Assembly (NCBI GenBank): GCA_946886255.1
Contig: CAMPIG010000128.1
Span: forward strand, 1-10,617
Direction of reading: 5' to 3'
DNA: 10,617 nucleotides
Origin: an uncultured Cellvibrio sp.
GTDB lineage: Bacteria; Pseudomonadota; Gammaproteobacteria; Pseudomonadales; Cellvibrionaceae
How positions within the stretch are numbered: position 1 is the stretch's first letter; every line of letters begins with the position of its first letter. The notes beneath the pieces are model-generated. The model saw only the letters and a list, made by a program, of their open reading frames with translations. It was not told where the DNA came from and did not search any database. Of the stretch, positions 1 to 7,313 are shown one piece after another. Made by a program: the position numbers and the translations under genes.

Positions 1-2010
1 CAGAGTATTTTGTTTGGCAAGAACAGTACCGCTGGTGCAATCAGCATCACCACGGCTAAACCTACCGACGAGTTCGAAGGCAAGATTACCGCACTCTATG
101 AACCGGAATACGGTGAAGAAGACCTGCGCTTTGTTGTTTCAGGTCCATTGACCGACACACTGTCCGCACGCGTTGCGCTGTTGGATCGCACGACTGATGG
201 TTATTTTGAAAACACAACATTAGGCCGGGATGAGTCGCACGATGAAGAGCGGGTAATTCGCGGCACGCTCGCGTGGAAACCCACTGATAATTGGGACATA
301 ACCCTGAAGTTGGAAGACGGCTCTTTTGACAGTGATGGCCGCAACATTGAAGTCGTGCGCCCGGTTGAGCGGTCAGTTGAGGGCGCCGTAACCGTACCCT
401 ATGCCAATGTGCTTGCTGCATTGACCGGTGGAACCTATGTTCTGGATACGCAACAGGATTACAAACGTCAGTCCAACGGTGATTACAGTTACAACGATAC
501 TGAAAACGCAACACTCACCATTGAGACCGACATCGGCAATCACACTTTTACGTCGGTGACTGGCTATAACGCCTATAACTATGAAGAGCTGTGCGATTGT
601 GATTTTGTCGGCTTGCCGATTTTTAACGTCAGTTCCGAGGAAGACTACGAACAAGTCAGCCAGGAGTTGCGTATCGCATCCCCCACAGACGGCACCATTA
701 GCTACATAGGCGGCCTGTTCTTTCAAAGCAGTGATTTGAAATTTGATGATGTAATCGGCGTTCCCTCCGATAGTTTGCTTGGTATAGCAGTAAACCCGGC
801 GATTCGAGGTGCATCCAGCAATCGTAATTTTGATCAGGAAAGTGATCTTGCGGCCATCTTTGCACAGGTGACATGGAATATCTCTGATAGCTGGCATTTA
901 ACCTTGGGCGGACGTTATACCGAGGAAGACAAGGAAGCCAGCCGTCGGCAATTTCACGTCAGCCCGGCGGGAACAGACCTGCCTGTGGGCGCTCCCGCAG
1001 ATGCATATAACGGTCTGTTTGGTCTATTCAACATTGAGCCCTACGACACCATCTATGGTGATCGTAGTGAATCAGGTTTCAGTCCTCAGGTGAATTTACA
1101 ATATGACTTGAATTCGACCGATATGATTTATGCGAGTTATACCACTGGTTTCAAATCCGGAGGCTTTGATGTTAGAGCCAACGCCCACCCAAACCCCTTG
1201 GTCAATAATTCAATAAATGCAACTCCGGTAGATCATGATAACGACCCGAACACGCCTCGTATTCCACAGAATACTCCCATCACAGGCACCTTCGAATTTG
1301 AAGATGAAGAAGTAACAAACTACGAGCTGGGGGGCAAATTCACACTGGCCGGTGGTGCTGCGGAAGTGAATATCGCCTTGTTCCGCTCCGAGTTTAGCGA
1401 CATGCAAACCAGCCAGTTTGATGGCGGTGTGAGCTTCAACGTAACTAACGCCGCTGAAGCGATTGTGCAAGGCCTGGAAATCGATGGACGTTGGGCGTTA
1501 ACGGATACGATTCTTGTGCGCGGTGGTGCCGCTTATCTGGATTTTGAATACGATAAATTCCCCAATTCACAATGTTATTTTGGCCAGACCGATAACATCG
1601 CTCCCTTTAACGACAATTTCTGTGATGCCAGCGGTGAACGCCGTGAATTTACGCCGGAGTATCAAGGAAACCTGGGAATTGATCACACCTTCAGCTTTGC
1701 CAGTGGTGGTTTACAGTTGAACAGCACTCTGGATCTGATATTCAGCGATGAATACCTGACAACGCCTTCACTTGACCCAAAACTGAAGCAAGATGCGTTT
1801 ATGAAAGTCAATGCACGTATTGCACTAAGTGATGCAGACAACATCTGGGAATTGGCGTTAATCGGCAAGAACCTGACCGATGAAAACGTCGTGACCTATG
1901 CCAACGGCCTGCCGGTTGCCAGCATTCTCACTGACCGTACCGGTACCGGTTATTACGCGTTTTATGAGCGGCCCAGAACGATTGCATTACAGGGCACATT
2001 CAGGTTTTAA
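1..2010 (+). CDS. TonB-dependent outer-membrane receptor, 5'-truncated by window edge
   Basis: C-terminal 669 residues of an outer-membrane receptor that would import a ligand (iron chelate, sugar or similar) using energy from TonB/ExbBD. The frame is open from base 1. The first visible residues, QSILFGKNSTAGAISITT, are the classic plug-domain motif, so the signal peptide, TonB box and start of the plug lie outside the window; the codons before base 30 are not a start. The rest alternates aromatic-rich beta strands and acidic loops, as in a 22-strand barrel, and ends in GTFRF with the terminal Phe expected for BAM-dependent insertion. Cysteine pairs at bases 592/598 and 1573/1621 probably form disulfides in extracellular loops. 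An Asp-rich loop lies at 1231-1260. The gene stands alone, convergent with rsmI. The substrate cannot be told from sequence. The family call is secure. Confidence 0.95.
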   Translation, partial: QSILFGKNSTAGAISITTAKPTDEFEGKITALYEPEYGEEDLRFVVSGPLTDTLSARVALLDRTTDGYFENTTLGRDESHDEERVIRGTLAWKPTDNWDITLKLEDGSFDSDGRNIEVVRPVERSVEGAVTVPYANVLAALTGGTYVLDTQQDYKRQSNGDYSYNDTENATLTIETDIGNHTFTSVTGYNAYNYEELCDCDFVGLPIFNVSSEEDYEQVSQELRIASPTDGTISYIGGLFFQSSDLKFDDVIGVPSDSLLGIAVNPAIRGASSNRNFDQESDLAAIFAQVTWNISDSWHLTLGGRYTEEDKEASRRQFHVSPAGTDLPVGAPADAYNGLFGLFNIEPYDTIYGDRSESGFSPQVNLQYDLNSTDMIYASYTTGFKSGGFDVRANAHPNPLVNNSINATPVDHDNDPNTPRIPQNTPITGTFEFEDEEVTNYELGGKFTLAGGAAEVNIALFRSEFSDMQTSQFDGGVSFNVTNAAEAIVQGLEIDGRWALTDTILVRGGAAYLDFEYDKFPNSQCYFGQTDNIAPFNDNFCDASGERREFTPEYQGNLGIDHTFSFASGGLQLNSTLDLIFSDEYLTTPSLDPKLKQDAFMKVNARIALSDADNIWELALIGKNLTDENVVTYANGLPVASILTDRTGTGYYAFYERPRTIALQGTFRF

Positions 2011-2025
2011 CTGTAAGTAATATGG

Positions 2026-2066
2026 TTGCCGGAGTCAGTTTTCCATCCGAAAATTTGCTCCGGCAA
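2026..2066. terminator. Intergenic stem-loop between convergent genes
   Basis: A perfect 9-bp inverted repeat (TTGCCGGAG at 2026-2034, CTCCGGCAA at 2058-2066) encloses a 23-base loop. Inside it a second 5-bp stem (TTTTC 2039-2043, GAAAA 2049-2053) can form, so the transcript could fold into one long hairpin. It lies between the receptor stop (2010) and the rsmI stop (2088), where a bidirectional transcription end is expected. No clear U-tract follows on either strand, so it may instead be a 3'-end stabilising structure. The structure is seen in sequence; the terminator role is inference. Confidence 0.5.
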
Positions 2067-2087
2067 TTAGCTTCCACTTTGCTTCCG

Positions 2088-2972
2088 CTATTCTTTTTTA
2101 CTGTTCTCCAACGCCCACTGATATAAAAAATTCTTTTTTAAACCGGTCAGCTTTGCACCTAAACTCGCAGCCTGTTTTATCGGCAACTCTTCCAGCAGAA
2201 CGCGCATCACGCGCTCGGATTCCACTCCCATATCCTTGGCCGCCGGCGCTGTGGCACCGTGAATGAGCAACACAATTTCCCCTCGCTGCTGATTGGTGTC
2301 GCTGGCAACCCAGGCAGCCATTTCCGCTACCGCGCCGCTGCGAATCGTTTCAAAGGTTTTGGTTAACTCACGCGCGAGCACCACCTCGCGTTCCACACCA
2401 AAAATCTGCGCAACATCTTGCAGAGTTTCCAATATGCGATGCGGGGCCTCATAGAAAATGAGCGTGCGGACTTCATTAACCAGGGATTGCAACACATTGC
2501 AACGGGCCGTTTGTTTTGCCGGGAGAAATCCTTCAAACGCAAAACGATCCGAGGGCAGCCCTGCCGCCGACAGTGCTGCAATCATGGCGCAGGCGCCCGG
2601 TACTGGAACCACTTGAATGCCCCGCTGCCGTGCGTGGCGCACCAGGCGATAACCGGGGTCAGATACCAGCGGCGTGCCTGCGTCGGATATGAGGGCAACG
2701 CTTTCACCATTGAGCAGACGTTGAAGTATTTGCTCAGTGCGCTGATCGTCGCTGTGATCGTGATAGGCAACGGCCGGTGTTTTAATGTCAAAATGAGCCA
2801 GCAAACGCGAACTGTGTCGAGTATCTTCCGCTGCAATGAGTGCAACTGTTTGTAGTGCTTCCACCGCTCGCGGTACCATATCGGCCAAATTGCCGATGGG
2901 TGTGGCGACGACATACAGTATTCCTGTCGTGGACATTGAAGATGTAGTTGATGTCGAAGCACTGTTGGTCAT
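2088..2972 (-). CDS. rsmI: 16S rRNA (cytidine(1402)-2'-O)-methyltransferase RsmI
   Basis: RsmI (YraL) uses S-adenosylmethionine to 2'-O-methylate C1402 in the decoding centre of 16S rRNA and acts in the cytoplasm. The 294-residue product carries the tetrapyrrole-methylase-type fold with the family motifs in order: TPIGNL (24-29), AAEDTR (47-52), SDAGTPLVSDPG (96-107), GLPSDRF with EGFLPAK (138-153), FYEAPHR (173-179) and ARELTK (200-205). Its length is close to E. coli RsmI (286 aa). The frame is open further upstream, but those residues would overlap lpoA and do not resemble the family. I chose the ATG at 2972 because a GAG element lies 8 bases upstream on the minus strand. The internal ATG at 2936 has no visible ribosome site. 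The 12 residues between the two starts are Ser/Thr-rich. Divergent from lpoA, as in E. coli. Confidence 0.95.
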   Translation of the reverse strand: MTNSASTSTTSSMSTTGILYVVATPIGNLADMVPRAVEALQTVALIAAEDTRHSSRLLAHFDIKTPAVAYHDHSDDQRTEQILQRLLNGESVALISDAGTPLVSDPGYRLVRHARQRGIQVVPVPGACAMIAALSAAGLPSDRFAFEGFLPAKQTARCNVLQSLVNEVRTLIFYEAPHRILETLQDVAQIFGVEREVVLARELTKTFETIRSGAVAEMAAWVASDTNQQRGEIVLLIHGATAPAAKDMGVESERVMRVLLEELPIKQAASLGAKLTGLKKNFLYQWALENSKKE

Positions 2973-3009
2973 TATTCGTTCTCTATTTTTTCTGTAACGG
3001 CAATATGTC

Positions 3010-3015
3010 AGGAGA
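3010..3015 (+). promoter_or_regulatory. Ribosome binding site of lpoA
   Basis: AGGAGA lies 9 bases upstream of the ATG at 3025. It directly abuts an in-frame GTG at 3016, which therefore cannot be used with this site. This decides the lpoA start and places the lipobox Cys at residue 21. Confidence 0.75.
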
Positions 3016-3024
3016 GTGTTGGGC

Positions 3025-4869
3025 ATGCTGAATCGTGGAATAACCGGCGCGTTGATCGCGCTTCTGGCATTCATTCTGGCGAGTTGTAGCAGCCAGCCCA
3101 CCACCGACGCCCCAGGATCACCCAGTTCCACCGCCCCTAAAGTCAAACCCCTGCTCGAACAAGCAAGCCAAAGTACATCACCCGAACGGGAAAGGCTGAT
3201 GTTGCAGGCGGCAGAAATATTAATCGAACGCAAAGATTATGACTGGGCGCGTAACCTGTTGACCGGGATGGATGCGGGCACGCTGGAAGACGATGCTTAT
3301 ATCAAGTATGTCGATCTGTTGAGCAATGTCGCCCTGGAAGATGGCTCCTATTTTCTGGCGCAGGGCATTCTAACCAACGTGCGGCTTGAACGACAGTGGC
3401 AACGCCTTGACCCTCAGGTTGAGATCCGCCTCCGCCAGAAACGCGCCCAGGTCTTCGCCCTGTTAGGTGAAGCGCATAATAGTGTGCGCGAGCGCATCAT
3501 CCTAGCCGCCTTGCTGACGGATGTTGAGGAAGAAATCAACAACCATGAAGACATTTGGCAGACTCTGATGACTATGTCGCAGGGTGAGCTACAGGAGCGT
3601 AGTCAAAACGAAACCGATGAAACTTTGCGCGGCTGGTACAGCCTTGCTGCGCTGAGCAAGAACAATCAAACCAACCTGGAGCGGCAGCAGGCCCAGGTCG
3701 ATGCGTGGCGGGCGCAATGGCCCGGTCACCCTGCCAATCAAAACCTTCCCAGTGATTTGCAATTACTGCGTACATTAATCGACAACCAGCCACGCCAGAT
3801 CGCGTTACTGTTGCCACTGCAGGGGCGCCTGGCCAAAGCCGGCGAAGCCGTTCGCGATGGTTTCTTTGCTGCTTACTACCGGGCCAGCAAGGAACGTCCA
3901 CTGATGCCGCTGATTCGTCAATATGACAGCAGCGGTGACGTGCTGACCGCTTACGAGCAGGCGGTCAGTGAAGGGGCCGAGTTAATCATCGGTCCACTGG
4001 AAAAAGAAAAAGTGGCCGAGTTGAGTCTAATGCCTTCCCTTCCCGTACCGGTGCTGACCCTGAATTATCCGGATACACAACCGGTAACACCGGTTCAGGG
4101 ACTTTATCAATTTGGTCTAGCCGCCGAGGACGAGGCGCGCCAGGTAGCACGACAGGCGTATCTTGAAGGCCACCGCCTTGCGATGGTTATGATTCCATCG
4201 CAGGACTGGAGCGAGCGTAGTGCCAAAGCGTTTACCGAGGAATGGCAAAAACTGGGCGGCACCGTCGTTAACACCAGCCAGTTCATCGGTACCGGTGATT
4301 ATTCACGGGTAATCAAAAGCTCCATGCAAATTGAACAAAGCCAGGCGCGTGCCGTGGAACTGGAACGGCGCTTGGGCACCAATTTGCAATTTGAGCCACG
4401 GCGCCGTCAGGATGTGGATATGATCTTTCTGATTGCCGATCCGGCCCAGGCGCGTCAGGTAAAACCCACACTGGCATTTCACTATGCCGGCCATATTCCC
4501 GTTTATGCCACCAGTCATATTTATTCCGGCATCCCCAATCCCGGCATTGACCGCGACCTCAATGGAATTCGTTTTAACACCATGCCCTGGCTGTTCGACA
4601 CCCACAGCCAAGAGAAAAAAATGATTGATCAGAATACCCAATCCTCGGCTATTTACAGCCGCTTGCATGCTTTGGGCATCGACGCATTCCGTCTCTATCC
4701 GCGCCTGCCTCAACTGGCGCAAGTGCCGGAGATGCGTATCTATGGCGCAACAGGCGCTTTACATTTACTGCCTGATGGAAGAATCGAGCGCGAGCAAATC
4801 TGGGCGCGTATCCGCAATGGAGTGGCGCAGCCGCTTCCGACGGTCGTTGCTGAAACTTATATCGAGTAA
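3025..4869 (+). CDS. lpoA: Penicillin-binding protein activator LpoA (LppC family lipoprotein)
   Basis: LpoA is an outer-membrane lipoprotein that reaches through the periplasm to stimulate the bifunctional peptidoglycan synthase PBP1a. The 614-residue product starts with a hydrophobic signal peptide and lipobox LASC, with the acylated Cys at 21, followed by a Ser/Pro/Thr-rich tether (22-40). Residues about 45-240 are helical and TPR-like, ending in the family's WPGHPA (232-237). From about 257 (RQIALLLPLQGRLAKAG) it matches the type I periplasmic-binding-protein fold of the LppC C-domain. It is somewhat shorter than E. coli LpoA (678 aa). I chose ATG 3025, not the in-frame GTG at 3016, because AGGAGA (3010-3015) sits 9 bases before the ATG and abuts the GTG. 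It heads the lpoA-yraN-diaA-dolP run; its stop is 3 bases before yraN. Confidence 0.95.
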   Translation: MLNRGITGALIALLAFILASCSSQPTTDAPGSPSSTAPKVKPLLEQASQSTSPERERLMLQAAEILIERKDYDWARNLLTGMDAGTLEDDAYIKYVDLLSNVALEDGSYFLAQGILTNVRLERQWQRLDPQVEIRLRQKRAQVFALLGEAHNSVRERIILAALLTDVEEEINNHEDIWQTLMTMSQGELQERSQNETDETLRGWYSLAALSKNNQTNLERQQAQVDAWRAQWPGHPANQNLPSDLQLLRTLIDNQPRQIALLLPLQGRLAKAGEAVRDGFFAAYYRASKERPLMPLIRQYDSSGDVLTAYEQAVSEGAELIIGPLEKEKVAELSLMPSLPVPVLTLNYPDTQPVTPVQGLYQFGLAAEDEARQVARQAYLEGHRLAMVMIPSQDWSERSAKAFTEEWQKLGGTVVNTSQFIGTGDYSRVIKSSMQIEQSQARAVELERRLGTNLQFEPRRRQDVDMIFLIADPAQARQVKPTLAFHYAGHIPVYATSHIYSGIPNPGIDRDLNGIRFNTMPWLFDTHSQEKKMIDQNTQSSAIYSRLHALGIDAFRLYPRLPQLAQVPEMRIYGATGALHLLPDGRIEREQIWARIRNGVAQPLPTVVAETYIE

Positions 4870-4872
4870 ATC

Positions 4873-5253
4873 ATGACTTTTTCACGTAAGGATACGAATA
4901 AATCGGCACGCGGCGCGCAGGCCGAACTGTTAGCAGAACAATTTCTTCAGGGGCAAGGGCTGGTTTGTATCGCGCGGAATTATCGCTGTGCGGCCGGCGA
5001 GATTGATCTCATCATGCGCGATGACAATATGTTGGTGTTTGTGGAAGTGCGCCTGCGTAGCAATCGCCTTTTTGCCCAGGCGGCTGAGAGCGTGAATTAT
5101 CGCAAGCAACATAAAATCACGCGTGCAGCACAACACTTTTTGCTGACCCGCAAACTCACCGACAAAGTTCCCTGCCGCTTTGACGTTATCGCGCTTGACG
5201 GTATGCAGACGGCCAGCATTGACTGGATTAAAAGCGCCTTCAACGCCGCCTGA
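4873..5253 (+). CDS. yraN: YraN family (UPF0102) nuclease-fold protein
   Basis: A 126-residue protein of the UPF0102 family, which has a restriction-endonuclease-like fold; its physiological role is not settled. The family signature is intact: an N-terminal helix (RGAQAELLAEQFL), GEIDLI (42-47), FVEVRLR (56-62), a KQHKI segment near 78-82, CRFDVIA (101-107) and the C-terminal IDWIKSAFNAA. The Glu43/Asp45/Glu58 arrangement corresponds to an ExD...ExK-type metal site, with Arg60 in place of Lys; E. coli YraN also has VEVR, so this is normal for the family. It starts 3 bases after the lpoA stop with only a weak purine stretch before it, so translation is probably coupled to lpoA. Family call secure, activity unknown. 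Confidence 0.93.
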   Translation: MTFSRKDTNKSARGAQAELLAEQFLQGQGLVCIARNYRCAAGEIDLIMRDDNMLVFVEVRLRSNRLFAQAAESVNYRKQHKITRAAQHFLLTRKLTDKVPCRFDVIALDGMQTASIDWIKSAFNAA

Positions 5254-5292
5254 TGTTCTGCAAACCTTGCTCCAAGTGCCAGCTTTGATTAA

Positions 5293-5916
<624 letters not shown>

Positions 5917-5918
5917 AC

Positions 5919-6494
5919 ATGCTGAAGTTTTCTCCAACGCTGATTCTGCTTGCGTTCGTTATGCTATTTAGTGGCTGCGCGCGCTTGATTGAAGCAACAA
6001 CCAGTGAACCTATTTATGTTCACCCCGGCAAACGCACCGTCGGCGCCACCATAGATGATCGGAATATCGAAACCATTGCCATGGTAAACATGATCAAGGC
6101 GCATCCCGGCTTGGCCGATGCTCGTATCATCGTCAACAGTCACAACGGTGTTGTGTTGTTAACCGGTCAGGTGGCTACTAATGATTTGCGTCAGATGGCG
6201 AGCGACACCGTGAATAAGATCAGTACGGTTCGCCAACTTCACAATGAGTTACAAGTCGGCCCTTATGTGCCGATGTCCACACGCACTTACGACACATGGC
6301 TAACCACCAAGATCAAAACCAAACTGATCGCCAACAAAGAGATCGACAACAGCAGGGTCCGGGTGATTACCGAAGCTAAAACCGTGTTTTTAATGGGCAT
6401 GGTATCTCGCCGCGAAGCCGAAATCGTGACGGATATCGCGCGGACCACCAGTGGTGTGAAAAAAGTCGTACGCGTATTCGAATATATCAATTGA
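5919..6494 (+). CDS. dolP: Outer-membrane lipoprotein DolP (two BON domains)
   Basis: DolP (formerly YraP) is an outer-membrane lipoprotein that binds anionic phospholipids and supports membrane integrity and BAM function in E. coli. The 191-residue product has a signal peptide ending LFSGC (Cys20); Phe at lipobox position -3 is unusual but the rest is normal, and no Asp follows the Cys, so outer-membrane sorting is expected. RTVGATIDDRNIE opens BON domain 1 (about 45-115; NGVVLLTGQV) and DTWLTTKIKTKLI opens BON domain 2 (about 125-191; VFLMGMVSRREAE, GVKKVVRVFEYIN), closely paralleling E. coli DolP. I chose ATG 5919 because GGGAG (5905-5909) is 9 bases upstream. The start lies 2 bases after the diaA stop, so the two are surely cotranscribed. 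Confidence 0.95.
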   Translation: MLKFSPTLILLAFVMLFSGCARLIEATTSEPIYVHPGKRTVGATIDDRNIETIAMVNMIKAHPGLADARIIVNSHNGVVLLTGQVATNDLRQMASDTVNKISTVRQLHNELQVGPYVPMSTRTYDTWLTTKIKTKLIANKEIDNSRVRVITEAKTVFLMGMVSRREAEIVTDIARTTSGVKKVVRVFEYIN

Positions 6495-6563
6495 GGCGCG
6501 AGTCACACCTCAGCGCGAATGCACCCGATGGCAGATCGATAAAGCAGCAATTCTGCATTGACG

Positions 6564-6572
6564 TGCTAGTAT
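6564..6572 (+). promoter_or_regulatory. Possible extended -10 promoter for lemA
   Basis: TGCTAGTAT in the dolP-lemA gap fits the extended -10 form TGnTAnnnT, 34 bases before the lemA ATG. No good -35 is present at the right distance, which extended -10 promoters can tolerate. Sequence match only; activity is inference. Confidence 0.35.
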
Positions 6573-6606
6573 TGGATGCACAACAACAACTTTCGGGGAT
6601 AAGGCT

Positions 6607-7200
6607 ATGATCTCGACCATTGTGACACTGGTAATTATTGCTATTGTGGTGTTCTATGTTATCGGCATCTACAACAAGCTGGTTACGTTAAAAAATCGCT
6701 ACCAAAATGCTTTTTCCCAAATCGAAGTCCAGCTCAAACGCCGCTATGATCTGATCCCTAACCTCGTCGAAACCGCCAAAGCTTATCTGAAACATGAACG
6801 CGAAACCCTGGAAGCCGTCATCAGTGCGCGCAACCAGGCCATGGCGGGATTGAAGGCTGCCGCAGCAGAGCCCGGCAGTGCCAGCGCCATGCAACAATTA
6901 GCCGGTGCGGAAAATTTACTGACCAATGCCATGGGCCGTTTAAATGTCGTCATGGAAGCTTATCCAGACCTGAAAGCATCACAAAATATGATGCAGGTTT
7001 CTGAAGAACTCACCAGCACAGAAAATAAAGTCGCCTTTTCACGGCAAGCTTTCAACGATGCAGTGACGGCCTACAACACCTACAGACAAACTTTCCCACC
7101 GGTTTTCTTCGCCAATATGTTTGGCCACAGCGAAGATGCCGCCCTGCTGGAATTCGCCGATTCCGCAGAAATCCAGGCTGCCCCCAAGGTTGCCTTTTAA
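6607..7200 (+). CDS. lemA: LemA family membrane protein
   Basis: A 197-residue LemA-family protein: one N-terminal transmembrane helix (about 3-22) with an extremely short leading end, followed by a long, mostly helical soluble region. The family signature is clear: IYNKLVTLKNRYQNAFSQIE, then QLKRRYDLIPNLVETAKAY (about 42-60) and ERETLEAVISAR, then LNVVMEAYPDLKASQNM and the FSRQAFNDAVTAYN segment. The molecular role of LemA proteins is poorly defined; they often neighbour membrane metallopeptidases, as here. The start is ATG 6607, with GGGGA (6595-6599) 7 bases upstream. It follows dolP after a 112-base gap and precedes the M48 peptidase by 113 bases. This is not the unrelated sensor kinase once called LemA in Pseudomonas syringae. 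Confidence 0.95.
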   Translation: MISTIVTLVIIAIVVFYVIGIYNKLVTLKNRYQNAFSQIEVQLKRRYDLIPNLVETAKAYLKHERETLEAVISARNQAMAGLKAAAAEPGSASAMQQLAGAENLLTNAMGRLNVVMEAYPDLKASQNMMQVSEELTSTENKVAFSRQAFNDAVTAYNTYRQTFPPVFFANMFGHSEDAALLEFADSAEIQAAPKVAF

Positions 7201-7207
7201 ATCCTGC

Positions 7208-7226
7208 GCCCGCGGTCGTGGCGGGC
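7208..7226. other. GC-rich hairpin after lemA
   Basis: GCCCGC (7208-7213) and GCGGGC (7221-7226) form a perfect 6-bp all-GC stem with a 7-base loop, starting 7 bases after the lemA stop codon. No T-run follows, so it is not a convincing intrinsic terminator. It could protect the lemA mRNA 3' end or reduce read-through into the peptidase gene. The structure is seen; the role is inference. Confidence 0.4.
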
Positions 7227-7230
7227 TGAA

Positions 7231-7258
7231 CTGACTGACAAAAATAGCTATATATAAA
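7231..7258 (+). promoter_or_regulatory. Possible sigma70 promoter for the M48 peptidase gene
   Basis: CTGACT (7231-7236), a 16-base spacer, then TATAAA (7253-7258) inside an AT-rich stretch that stands out from its surroundings. That is 4/6 and 5/6 matches to the -35 and -10 consensus. It lies after the hairpin and 55 bases before the ATG, consistent with the peptidase gene having its own promoter. Sequence match only. Confidence 0.35.
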
Positions 7259-7313
7259 GAAGGAAGATTATCAGGACGATCTCCTCGGCCACTTATCCGC
7301 AGGAACACCATCC

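Noticed and set aside
2011..2087. Possible RNase P RNA (rnpB), expected beside rsmI in Pseudomonas-like order
   Set aside because: The gap is only 77 bases, far too short for rnpB, and none of its conserved elements are visible.
2418..2855. Plus-strand open frame of 145 codons antisense to rsmI
   Set aside because: It mirrors conserved RsmI coding sequence, its composition is Arg/Cys-rich nonsense, and no motif is seen.
2973..3233. Upstream extension of the rsmI frame to 381 residues
   Set aside because: The added residues overlap the lpoA signal-peptide region, do not resemble RsmI, and the family is about 280-295 residues; ATG 2972 has a ribosome site.
6492..6516. TGAGG...CCTCA inverted repeat over the dolP stop, considered as a terminator
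   Set aside because: Only a 5-bp stem with an 11-base loop and no T-run.
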